A stretch of 45,277 nucleotides of DNA, from positions 1-45,277 of the forward strand of contig JAEXNR010000031.1 of the NCBI GenBank assembly GCA_023439505.1, given 5' to 3'. The position numbers were made by a program, and so were the translations under genes. This document shows, one piece after another, positions 1 to 6,403 of this stretch; the first letter of the stretch is position 1; each line of letters starts with the position of its first letter. Below the pieces are notes generated by a model. The model was given only the letters and a program-made list of their open reading frames with translations. It did not search any database and had not been told where the DNA came from. This DNA is from Bacillota bacterium (lineage in GTDB: Bacteria > Bacillota > Clostridia > Lachnospirales > Lachnospiraceae).

Positions 1-14
1 TCAGCTCTTGTCAT
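1..14 (-). CDS. Start of a gene running off the left edge
   Basis: A minus-strand ATG at 14 is followed by four codons (Met-Thr-Arg-Ala) before the window ends. A GGAG ribosome site lies ten bases upstream (about 25-30). Too little is visible to say anything about the product. The spacing is slightly long but acceptable for a real start. Confidence 0.3.
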
Positions 15-97
15 TAGTAAAATACTCCTTTGCGAAAAACTTTTCCTATAGTTTATCACAATAAGTACTTTAAAGTCCTATTCTTCAAATTAATTTA

Positions 98-217
98 GTG
101 CGAAAAATATTTACCTTTCAAAGCTGCGCTGTTGCAGCCATTGAAAATGTGACAAACCTTGTAAAGGATGGGCAAAAAATACGAGTGGACGGAACTAGTG
201 GTACCATTACTTTTCTA
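98..217 (+). pseudogene. C-terminal fragment of a PEP-utilising mobile (swivelling) domain protein
   Basis: Translation from about 116 gives AAIENVTNL followed by KDGQKIRVDGTSGTITFL. This is the typical end of the PEP-utilising phosphohistidine swivel domain found in PEP synthase, pyruvate phosphate dikinase and rifampin phosphotransferase (pattern IxxGQxIxVDGxxGxVxIL). The upstream catalytic His region and the rest of the protein are missing, and a stop lies in frame at 71. The reading frame then runs without a break into a serine-recombinase tail, so this is a scar of recombination and not a gene. Which PEP-family enzyme it came from cannot be told. Confidence 0.55.
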
Positions 218-348
218 TGGAAGCATCCCACCGCCCTGACCGAATACGACAAGCCACTTGACCGCGGTTGGTTGAAAAGGTCACTATCTACGAGGATAAA
301 TTCACCGTAGAGTTTAAGTCCGGTGCGACGGTGTATGTGGATGAATAG
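218..348 (+). pseudogene. C-terminal tail of a large serine recombinase, frameshifted
   Basis: The frame continuing from the previous fragment reads ALTEYDKPLD. After a one-base shift near 262 the sequence continues LVEKVTIYEDKFTVEFKSG and ends at a TAG at 346-348. The pattern LTEFD...LVEKVTVY...FKSG is the usual C-terminal end of transposon and prophage large serine recombinases (the TnpX/CcrB-like group). Only about 45 residues remain; the resolvase and DNA-binding parts are absent. It marks the end of a lost mobile element. Confidence is good for the family and low for the element type. Confidence 0.6.
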
Positions 349-420
349 GGATAAAAACGAGAAAGGCATTCTACAAAAATTAACGTAGAGTGCCAATTTT
401 ATAGCATCTTATCGAAAAAT

Positions 421-864
421 TTATTTTATTTTCCGCAGTTGCAATAAGATTTCAAGAAGGGTTTGATATTGTTCCGCTCCTACAGTGTCTTGCAGCTTAA
501 GCTGTGCTTCTTTCCAAAGTGGTAAGGCGGTCGCAAGTTTTGCTTTTCCGGAAAGACTAACCGTAATTTTCTTTCTTCGCGAATCCGTGTCTTCCGTTGT
601 CACATCCACAAGCCCATTTTTACGTAAAATTTCGACATTACGTGTTACCGTTGTCTGATCCATAAGGGCGTAATCCGAAAGCTCGCCCACCGAAATGCCT
701 TCCTCTTTTGAGCAAATATCGTTCAGCAAAGAAAACTGCGTTGCCTTCAAACCGGTTGAATGCAGCGCTTCATCATAAAACTGTGTGATAACGCGCGTCG
801 TCATTCGTAAGTTGCGGCAGGCACAGTCTGGCAGATGCGGCTGCTTATCATTCCAATTATTCAT
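421..864 (-). CDS. MarR-family transcriptional regulator
   Basis: A 147-residue winged-helix regulator of ordinary MarR length. The helix-turn-helix covers roughly residues 50-95 (ISVGELSDYALMDQTTVTRN then a wing with TTEDTDSRRKKITVSLS), and a long terminal helix forms the dimer. The start at 864 is chosen because GGAGGA lies seven bases upstream; the open frame extends further but those residues look like read-through from the preceding gene. It follows the QueG-like gene by 91 bp on the same strand, so the two are probably co-transcribed and autoregulated through the palindromes at 2058-2144. An N-terminal Cys pair (DCAC) could make it redox or metal responsive; that is a guess. Confidence 0.88.
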   Translation of the reverse strand: MNNWNDKQPHLPDCACRNLRMTTRVITQFYDEALHSTGLKATQFSLLNDICSKEEGISVGELSDYALMDQTTVTRNVEILRKNGLVDVTTEDTDSRRKKITVSLSGKAKLATALPLWKEAQLKLQDTVGAEQYQTLLEILLQLRKIK

Positions 865-955
865 AGAGAATTCCTCCAAATCATGTATCTGCATATAATA
901 ATACGCGGGAACCGTCTTGTCAAATGGCGGTGCCTGCCTTGCACCGAAACTGGTT

Positions 956-1984
956 TTACAAATTGCGTTTGAGACAGATGGCGTAGGCCATATCCCGTAC
1001 CTTCTCATAGATGCTTTGCCGGGCTTTGCAGATGGCAGGCTTGAAACACTCTTCATATCGGTTATCCATAAAATTCAGTGCATTCACCTGCCATTTCCAA
1101 AGCTCATCCGGCGACAGATAAAAAAACTTTGGCTGAATTCTCTCCCGATAAAACTGCTCGTCCATCTCCAGAATATTTTTCGCGGTCAGAGTATCTGAAA
1201 TCTCTGCCAGCATAGGGAATTCTTCGTTGCCCACCCATTTCTTTTGGTTCATTGGGCAAACGTCCTGACAAACATCACATCCATAAATCCAATCGCCAAA
1301 CTGAGAGGCCAGCGGTTCTTTGGGAAGATTTCTCCCACCGAAGGTTGTCAGAAAAGAAATGCATTTAAGCGGATTCATGGTATAAGCTTCGCACAGCGAT
1401 GCAGTTGGGCATGCCTTGATACAGCGATCGCAGTTTTTGGGGCAGGGAGGAAGCTTTGGCGTTTCGATCAGCTCCATTTCACGGTCAATTAAAAAAGCCT
1501 GAAGGTCTACCCACGAGCCGGATTCGGTATACAGGAAGTTGTTGCGGCGAATAATGCCAAGTCCGGCCTGAAGAGCAGCCCAGCGTAAGCCGACAACACC
1601 GAATTTCCGGTTGATGGCAGCCCGCATTCCAAGTCCCTGGATATATTTCTCAAGTGCAACGCTGTTTTGATATTCTTTGGTGTTTTCATCAATACGGGTA
1701 TCCATTAAATATGTTCTGGCAATATGCCCGCGGACGGATTCCGGTACTCTGTACTTTGAATAGGGCGCAGTCAGCACCACAATGGATTTTGCCCAGGGGA
1801 ATTCCTGTCTGAATTTGATAAGGCGCTGCTGGCCTTGATAAAACATGCCTGATTCAGGAACCTTTTGTACACGTTCCCCCAGCTTTTTCTCGTAGCCCCC
1901 CATGGTTTCGACGGAAATAATACCGCAGTTTTCGTAGCCTAATTCAAGGGCCTTTTTTTGTATCAGCTTTGCAATTGAATCCAT
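956..1984 (-). CDS. QueG-like (epoxyqueuosine reductase-type) 4Fe-4S protein
   Basis: A 342-residue cytosolic protein with the DUF1730-type N-terminal half and a double 4Fe-4S domain. Visible cluster ligands are C181, C185, C188 and C192 (CPKNCDRCIKACP), C208, and C236, C239 and C243 (CDVCQDVCP). QueG reduces epoxyqueuosine to queuosine in tRNA with cobalamin. This protein is somewhat shorter than classical QueG and the first cluster spacing is CX3CX2CX3CP instead of CX2CX2CX3CP, so it may be a QueG paralogue acting as a reductase on another substrate. Pairing with a MarR gene, and not with tRNA or queuosine genes, supports caution. The start has only a weak ribosome site but fits the family. 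Confidence 0.8.
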   Translation of the reverse strand: MDSIAKLIQKKALELGYENCGIISVETMGGYEKKLGERVQKVPESGMFYQGQQRLIKFRQEFPWAKSIVVLTAPYSKYRVPESVRGHIARTYLMDTRIDENTKEYQNSVALEKYIQGLGMRAAINRKFGVVGLRWAALQAGLGIIRRNNFLYTESGSWVDLQAFLIDREMELIETPKLPPCPKNCDRCIKACPTASLCEAYTMNPLKCISFLTTFGGRNLPKEPLASQFGDWIYGCDVCQDVCPMNQKKWVGNEEFPMLAEISDTLTAKNILEMDEQFYRERIQPKFFYLSPDELWKWQVNALNFMDNRYEECFKPAICKARQSIYEKVRDMAYAICLKRNL

Positions 1985-2057
1985 ATGATCTTATCTCCTA
2001 TCTTTCGGCAATTAAGTTATAATAAAATTACCCTCTCTAATATCATTTAGCAATATA

Positions 2058-2073
2058 ATATGTATATACATAT
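2058..2073. promoter_or_regulatory. Palindromic operator, distal copy (probable MarR box)
   Basis: The sequence ATATGTATATACATAT is a perfect 16-bp palindrome. The identical 16-mer recurs at 2120-2135, centre to centre 62 bp away, about six helical turns. It lies 74 bp upstream of the QueG-like start at 1984, on the promoter side. MarR dimers bind palindromes of this size and composition, and the operon encodes a MarR protein, so autoregulation is the natural reading. Confidence 0.7.
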
Positions 2074-2110
2074 AAATGTGAGTGTAATCGCTTGAAGCAG
2101 TTTTTGACAG

Positions 2111-2144
2111 CGAGATAATATATGTATATACATATATTATCTCG
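2111..2144. promoter_or_regulatory. 34-bp perfect palindrome containing a second MarR-type box
   Basis: All 34 bases are self-complementary: CGAGATAATATATGTAT followed by its exact reverse complement. The centre contains the same 16-mer as the distal box. As DNA it offers an operator with extended symmetric flanks; as RNA it would form a 17-bp stem with no free loop. No T-run follows on either strand, so a DNA operator is the better explanation than a terminator. Confidence 0.65.
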
Positions 2145-2210
2145 TGTAGAGCTGAATTGTCAAGATAAGTTTTTTGTTTTTGCAAGAAGAAATTGAAAGG
2201 ATAGGCTGCA

Positions 2211-2342
2211 TTATTCTGAGGTAGTTCCGATCCAGGTCACATCCTCCACATTGTAATTGGCTGTCGCAGATACAGGCTGTGGAATTTGAATTCCCATGCA
2301 CATGCACAGAATGAGTATCCCGCTTATCCATCGTTTTTTCAT
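2211..2342 (-). CDS. Small exported peptide, 43 residues, unknown function
   Basis: An ATG at 2342 is preceded by a strong AAGGAGGAG site. Residues 1-26 form a textbook signal peptide: MKKR, a hydrophobic stretch ISGILILCMCMGIQI, then PQPVSA with an Ala-X-Ala-like cleavage site. The remaining 17 residues (TANYNVEDVTWIGTTSE) would be released outside the cell. The length and layout resemble precursors of secreted signalling peptides of the Phr/NprX/PapR kind, but no Rap- or RRNPP-type receptor is in the window. It could also be the stump of a longer exported protein. It is the last of three small same-strand genes starting at 2905. Confidence 0.55.
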   Translation of the reverse strand: MKKRWISGILILCMCMGIQIPQPVSATANYNVEDVTWIGTTSE

Positions 2343-2379
2343 AATCTTGCTCCTCCTTCACCATTAATTAACCGAACTA

Positions 2380-2499
2380 TCATTGATTCATGTTCAGTCT
2401 ATCAAGAATTTTTCTTTCAAAACCATCTGTTACATGAAACATGACTTTTTCGGCATGAATCATAGTTTCGGGAAGTTGATTTATCCCCTCGTATACCAT
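2380..2499 (-). CDS. 39-residue ORF coupled to the upstream membrane-anchored gene
   Basis: The ATG at 2499 follows the stop of the 2501-2905 gene with a single base between them (TAA-A-ATG), which suits translational re-initiation; there is no strong ribosome site of its own. The product begins MVYEGINQLPETMIHAEKV and ends DGFERKILDRLNMNQ; it is hydrophilic with no membrane segment. No family is recognised. It could be a real small protein or the tail of a protein split by mutation. Confidence 0.35.
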   Translation of the reverse strand: MVYEGINQLPETMIHAEKVMFHVTDGFERKILDRLNMNQ

Positions 2500-2500
2500 T

Positions 2501-2905
2501 TTATGATTTCTTGCTTTTTCTAAAATGCAACCAGGAAAGAATACCAACAGGAATAAAATATAAACACCAAACCAGTAACGTCTGTGTCCTCAGATTATCT
2601 AAGCGCACAGATGTTGTTTGTGGTACCTGCATGGCGGCTGTAAGCATAAAAACCTTTATGGCTGTGTCTTCATCATCGGACTTTTCTTTAAGCAAATTCA
2701 TAAGCCCCTGTTGCGTGCGAATAGATTTACAATTCTCCGAATAATTATTTAAGTCTCCCAAAATAGATACTCTTGAAATTGCAGAGTGCTCAAACAAGAA
2801 TTCAAAAACACGTATTGAACAGACCGTTAAGCGTTCTCTATCTTTTACCAGGTCATCATCCATTCTGAATTCGCTGACAACTTTACTGCTTGCCAGGACA
2901 ATCAT
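2501..2905 (-). CDS. Unknown 134-residue protein with a C-terminal membrane anchor
   Basis: The start is placed at the ATG at 2905 because GAGGGGG sits six bases upstream; a TTG start at 2920 lies inside a hairpin and is unlikely. Residues 1-100 are soluble and charged, with motifs such as RMDDDLVKDRERLTV and LNNYSENCKSIRTQQGL. Residues about 108-126 (TLLVWCLYFIPVGILSWLHF) form one membrane segment followed by a basic tail (RKSKKS), so the bulk of the protein should face the outside or be tail-anchored. No family recognised. Its ribosome site is inside the terminator-like hairpin 2907-2949, so expression should depend on how that RNA folds. Confidence 0.6.
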   Translation of the reverse strand: MIVLASSKVVSEFRMDDDLVKDRERLTVCSIRVFEFLFEHSAISRVSILGDLNNYSENCKSIRTQQGLMNLLKEKSDDEDTAIKVFMLTAAMQVPQTTSVRLDNLRTQTLLVWCLYFIPVGILSWLHFRKSKKS

Positions 2906-2906
2906 G

Positions 2907-2949
2907 AAAAACCCCCTCAAACGGATAAGTATCCTATTGAGGGGGTTTT
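2907..2949 (-). terminator. Strong hairpin plus T-run overlapping the RBS of the 2501-2905 gene
   Basis: The arms AAAACCCCCTCAA and TTGAGGGGGTTTT flank an inner GGATA/TATCC pair. On the minus strand the stem is followed by TTTTTC and then directly by the ATG at 2905. It has the form of an intrinsic terminator for the acyltransferase transcript, and its 3' arm (GAGGGGG) is also the ribosome site of the next gene. Confidence 0.75.
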
Positions 2950-2957
2950 ATATTCTA

Positions 2958-3011
2958 TCAATATAAAAAATTCAATGGGTGGTCTGCCTTCAAACATAAA
3001 GGTGTAGTCAT
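2958..3011 (-). CDS. Candidate 17-residue leader peptide
   Basis: A minus-strand ATG at 3011 has an AAGGAGG site eight bases upstream, and the frame encodes MTTPLCLKADHPLNFLY before a TGA. The stop is nine bases before the terminator-like hairpin at 2949. The ribosome site itself lies in the 3' arm of the hairpin 3019-3043. A short ORF between two hairpins, the second masking the next gene's ribosome site, is the layout of attenuation leaders. No amino acid is strongly repeated, so a drug- or stalling-type cue would be more likely than amino-acid starvation. Confidence 0.4.
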   Translation of the reverse strand: MTTPLCLKADHPLNFLY

Positions 3012-3018
3012 TAAACTG

Positions 3019-3043
3019 GCCTCCTTGGCTAAACTAGGGAGGC
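3019..3043. repeat. Hairpin masking the leader-ORF ribosome site
   Basis: GCCTCC at 3019-3024 pairs with GGAGGC at 3038-3043. On the minus strand the 3' arm carries AAGGAGG, the ribosome site for the 17-residue ORF. On the plus strand the stem is followed by TTGTTTT and could serve as a weak terminator, but no plus-strand gene ends here. Confidence 0.5.
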
Positions 3044-3054
3044 TTGTTTTACCT

Positions 3055-4353
3055 TTAACCAACAAAATCGTGAAGCTCTTTCTTAAACTTTGAAAGGAAC
3101 TGCTTCACATCCTCTTCACGAACCTCAGGTTCACAAAAACCAACGGTAAAAGTAAGTTTACTTTGATAGGTACTGGCACCCAACATAAAGCTTGGCGACT
3201 TAAAAACAGGTGTTACCATATAAGCATCCTCTGCAACGATCTCACCAAAATAAATCGGTTCCCATGATATCATTCCAAAATTAGACAAATTGATGGTTGA
3301 CTTTCCCGAACGTACCGACTCCTCCCATGCCGTTCTAATGGATGTGGCGGCTGTTTTAAAATCCATACCAGATAGCATCTCGATTATAGCTGCACTGTGC
3401 AGTCCCGGTTTATCTTTCTTTATTTCATTCATCCTACCTGCAACACGAGACAGAGTAGCTTCATTATTTTCCTCATCCCTGAATATTCTGTGATTTATAA
3501 CTCCTGACAGATTACAGATTGCCCCTGCCTTATTCCCTTCAAGATATCTCCGCAAATCCATCGTAACACAAATTTCCATAGGTTGTTCATAGGTTGGACC
3601 AATGATTGCAAATAATGCTCTATAATATGCTGTCAGTATTAAATCATTGAGTGTAACCTTATTTTCCTTCGCATATAAAACAAGTTGATTCGTCTCACTG
3701 CAAGTAAGATGAAGAATCGAATAGTTAAAATTTTCAACATCGCTTTTTTGGTTTGGAAATGCCCAGGTTGGTTTTAACTCAGCCAAATGTGGATTTATCA
3801 GTGTAACAGGATTCAAAATTCCAAGGTTTTCGAAGACTTGACTTGAACTACGATTCGAATTATAATTGATCTTCGGATAAAAATTTACATCCTTAGTAAG
3901 CTGCGTATATATATCCTTAAGTAAATACAGATAATCCTTTGCTCCTCCTCCATCACTGCATGAATGATTTATTTTTATACAAAGCCGATCATTTTTAGCA
4001 GAACGTAATAAATATACTTCCAGTTGATAATTCTCCAATTCAAAAGGCTTACATAAAATGACATGTAGCATTTCATCTGGTTTTTCAGTTTCAATTAACC
4101 TACACCAAAGAACCTGGTCCAAATCTTTGTGGCGTTTCCATATCGGTTTGTTTTCACTTATAACAAACTCGCAACCTAAAATAGGCTCTGCGTCGATGGT
4201 TAATCGAACTGCTCTTCTCAAACACTCAAAATCTAATCTTTCCGGAAAACTCAGCCCGATCTGTATCTGTCCATTTTTATTCCACAAATGTCCGATATAA
4301 TTTGCAATATCCTGCCCATTCACAGGTATTTCTGATTGTATTTGATGATTCAT
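3055..4353 (-). CDS. Condensation-domain/alcohol-acetyltransferase-like acyltransferase
   Basis: A 432-residue protein of the CoA-dependent acyltransferase superfamily (chloramphenicol acetyltransferase, PapA5, NRPS condensation fold). The hallmark HxxxDG motif is at about residues 130-136 (INHSCSDGGGAKDYL), placing the catalytic His in a tunnel between two similar lobes. A second conserved element, the N-L-S-N-F-G stretch near residue 355, resembles the latch/DFGWG region of the family. It is stand-alone, with no carrier protein or adenylation domain nearby, so it probably acylates a small alcohol, lipid or drug. It follows the TetR gene by 15 bp and should be under its control. Substrate unknown. 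Confidence 0.75.
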   Translation of the reverse strand: MNHQIQSEIPVNGQDIANYIGHLWNKNGQIQIGLSFPERLDFECLRRAVRLTIDAEPILGCEFVISENKPIWKRHKDLDQVLWCRLIETEKPDEMLHVILCKPFELENYQLEVYLLRSAKNDRLCIKINHSCSDGGGAKDYLYLLKDIYTQLTKDVNFYPKINYNSNRSSSQVFENLGILNPVTLINPHLAELKPTWAFPNQKSDVENFNYSILHLTCSETNQLVLYAKENKVTLNDLILTAYYRALFAIIGPTYEQPMEICVTMDLRRYLEGNKAGAICNLSGVINHRIFRDEENNEATLSRVAGRMNEIKKDKPGLHSAAIIEMLSGMDFKTAATSIRTAWEESVRSGKSTINLSNFGMISWEPIYFGEIVAEDAYMVTPVFKSPSFMLGASTYQSKLTFTVGFCEPEVREEDVKQFLSKFKKELHDFVG

Positions 4354-4368
4354 TTTATCACTCCCATT

Positions 4369-4983
4369 TTATTTTCTGTGTTTAGCTAAAAACCGTTCCG
4401 CATGATTCATGATTTTTTGATTTACGATATCTTTTATGTCCTGAGAAATGGTATCTGTTACAAGATAACGGTGAAACCAATATACAATTGGTGTGTAATA
4501 CTCCATTACCATCTCGTCCAGATCCATTTCTTTAAGAAAATCGATTTGAATCATCCATTCAAGCAACTGCCTTTGACCTTCCAGCGCCTTGTCAAATAAA
4601 ATCTCATGGTAAATCTTCGCCGCCTCTTCATTTGTGCTTTGCTCTATAATAAGCATGCAGATAAATTTATTGATTTTATCCTCCATAAGATAATCATTTA
4701 CATATCTTTTACAGGAAAATAGAAAATCGTTCTCAGTTACAGTGGTTGACTCAGATATTTGCTTATAATAAGACAAAGCCATTTCATTTGTTACGTGAAT
4801 AAAATGCTGACATAACATTTGAAAAATTTCTTGTTTGCTTTTGAAATGATTATAAACAGAACTTTCCTTAATTCCCACCTCTTTACAAATATCCCGAATA
4901 GAAACCCCACTATATCCTTTCTTTGAAAATAACTTAAGGGCAACTTCCAAAATAATCTCTCTCGTATTGACCTTTCTACTCAT
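4369..4983 (-). CDS. TetR-family transcriptional repressor
   Basis: A 204-residue regulator. The N-terminal DNA-binding domain (residues about 8-55) has the classic TetR pattern ILEVALKLFSKKGYSGVSI followed by DICKEVGIKESSVYNHFKSK. The C-terminal half is helical and would bind ligand and dimerise. GAGGTAG precedes the ATG. The double palindrome at 5011-5051 lies 28 bp upstream and is a convincing operator, so the gene and its acyltransferase partner are probably self-repressed and induced by a small molecule. Confidence 0.92.
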   Translation of the reverse strand: MSRKVNTREIILEVALKLFSKKGYSGVSIRDICKEVGIKESSVYNHFKSKQEIFQMLCQHFIHVTNEMALSYYKQISESTTVTENDFLFSCKRYVNDYLMEDKINKFICMLIIEQSTNEEAAKIYHEILFDKALEGQRQLLEWMIQIDFLKEMDLDEMVMEYYTPIVYWFHRYLVTDTISQDIKDIVNQKIMNHAERFLAKHRK

Positions 4984-5010
4984 TCTTCTACCTCATTAAA
5001 ATGCAATAAA

Positions 5011-5051
5011 GCTAACAGTCGTTAGTTTTATTATAACTAACAACTGTTAGC
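5011..5051. promoter_or_regulatory. Double TetR-type operator
   Basis: Two 14-bp inverted repeats, CTAACAGTCGTTAG (5012-5025) and CTAACAACTGTTAG (5037-5050), each read CTAAC-N4-GTTAG. They also form an outer inverted repeat GCTAACAGT/ACTGTTAGC. Their centres are 25 bp apart, suiting cooperative binding of two dimers. They overlap the region where the tetR promoter must lie. Confidence 0.8.
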
Positions 5052-5093
5052 TTGTCAATATATATTGAACAGCTTTATTATAATGTGTTTTTA

Positions 5094-5204
5094 CTAATCT
5101 GAAGATTCGGATGTTGCGTGATGTGAATTGTCCGCATTCTTAGCCAGTGCAGCCTGCTTCTCCTCTTGAAGTCGGTAAATCTCATTTACATGGTTTAACA
5201 GCTT
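5094..5204 (-). pseudogene. In-frame coding remnant directly after the MarR-GNAT stop
   Basis: After the TGA of the MarR-GNAT gene the same frame stays open for 36 codons: KLLNHVNEIYRLQEEKQAAL, then AKNADNSHHATSESSD, then TAG. The composition is a charged helix with a hydrophilic tail and looks like the end of an unrelated protein. No start codon or ribosome site precedes it. It is most simply a leftover C-terminus; stop-codon read-through is possible but unsupported. Confidence 0.35.
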
Positions 5205-6092
5205 TCATTTCAAATGTTCATCAAACAACTCTTTCGTTAATAATATTGGTGTTATAGTATCACCATAAAAATCTTCAGTTTCTCCAATAACTTTACATCC
5301 AAATTTTATTAACATATTTACAGTAACTTCTCTTGCTTCGATATATAACTCATCCGTATATTGGCTAAAAATTTCTTTTAATGAATATATCGCTATTTTA
5401 TGACCAATACCAAAACCTCTCAATCTCTTATCAACAGCAAATCTTCCCCATTTCCATTTATCTTTTTCTTTCCAAGCTGCTGCCACCCCAATGATATCTT
5501 CTCCTACTCTTGCACACCACCAGATTGGCTTTAAAGTATCATCAATTGAAATTGATTCTGCAGGAATACTCTGCTCATCTGCAAATACTTCTGTTGCTAA
5601 TTTTAATGCATCATTCATATAATTTTCAGGAATTTTTTCTATCAAAATTCTAGAATCATTCTTTCTTAGATTGTTTTTTAATGCGAGAATTCGAAATACC
5701 CTAAATGCTCTAACAATATTATCTATGTCCTCGCTATTTCCTAAATCTAAAATCTCTTTTATAAATGCATTTGCTTTATAATCCCCATCGCTAATAGTTG
5801 TCAATCCTAATGGCAGAATGTAGATATCTTTCATTCTCTTATCATCTTCAGACTTTTTCAATTGTAGGTAATTTTTAGCCTCCATATTGCTAATAATTCT
5901 ACTAAGTGAAGCCTTATCAATACCTAGGTTTATTAATAATTCGTTAAAAGGAGTTTTTCCGTTTTGCTTAAGGTAATTTAATATATGAGCTTGTGCAATT
6001 GTCAAGTCTGAATTGAAACAATTGTGATTTAATAAACCTAATTCTCTCACAATTAACCTTACCTCTTTTCTAACTATTTCTTCTTTATTCAT
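5205..6092 (-). CDS. MarR-GNAT fusion (regulator plus N-acetyltransferase)
   Basis: A 295-residue two-domain protein. Residues about 1-140 are a MarR winged helix (LTIAQAHILNYLKQNGKTPF, then LGIDKASLSRIISNMEAKNY and a wing with SEDDKRMKDIYILPLG). Residues about 150-290 are a GNAT domain with the acetyl-CoA loop R-L-R-G-F-G-I-G-H within WGRFAVDKRLRGFGIGHKI. The start at 6092 is chosen over an upstream ATG because GGAGG lies nine bases before it and the upstream residues fall inside the operator. Such fusions act as acetyltransferases, as regulators, or both; the acceptor is unknown. Confidence 0.88.
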   Translation of the reverse strand: MNKEEIVRKEVRLIVRELGLLNHNCFNSDLTIAQAHILNYLKQNGKTPFNELLINLGIDKASLSRIISNMEAKNYLQLKKSEDDKRMKDIYILPLGLTTISDGDYKANAFIKEILDLGNSEDIDNIVRAFRVFRILALKNNLRKNDSRILIEKIPENYMNDALKLATEVFADEQSIPAESISIDDTLKPIWWCARVGEDIIGVAAAWKEKDKWKWGRFAVDKRLRGFGIGHKIAIYSLKEIFSQYTDELYIEAREVTVNMLIKFGCKVIGETEDFYGDTITPILLTKELFDEHLK

Positions 6093-6106
6093 ACCGCGCC
6101 TCCAAT

Positions 6107-6125
6107 TAGTTGATACTATCAACTA
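6107..6125. promoter_or_regulatory. Operator of the MarR-GNAT gene
   Basis: TAGTTGATACTATCAACTA is a perfect 19-bp inverted repeat around a central C. Its core TTGATA/TATCAA is a common MarR-family operator sequence. It is centred about 24 bp upstream of the start at 6092, where it would overlap the promoter or early transcript, so autorepression is likely. Confidence 0.78.
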
Positions 6126-6312
6126 CATTACCTTGTTCTTAGTTTTTTGTCAAGCTACTTTTCAAATCAACATAAATATTGTAATATAATGCCCTTCGTT
6201 GCAATGTTGGATTATAACAAGTATGCTGCAAAGGAAACTGAGACTTTTAACCACATACCCTATTATTGGTGAATTGCAAAAATCTATTACTATCTATGAG
6301 TACATCTTCAGC

Positions 6313-6341
6313 TTGAAAAAACTATTTAAGAGTATTATAAT
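6313..6341 (+). promoter_or_regulatory. SigmaA promoter of the exported protein gene
   Basis: TTGAAA at 6313-6318 and TATAAT at 6336-6341 are separated by exactly 17 bases. A ribosome site (AAAAGGAG) and the ATG at 6404 follow, leaving a leader of roughly 55 bases. No operator symmetry is obvious. Confidence 0.75.
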
Positions 6342-6403
6342 TTTTAGGCATTAATGTCATAGTAATACTTAAAATAAGTATGTAGGAAAAGGAGTTAAGT
6401 AGA

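Noticed and set aside
5205..6122. Longer MarR-GNAT start at 6122
   Set aside because: The extra ten codons run through the 19-bp operator and lack a ribosome site; the ATG at 6092 has GGAGG.
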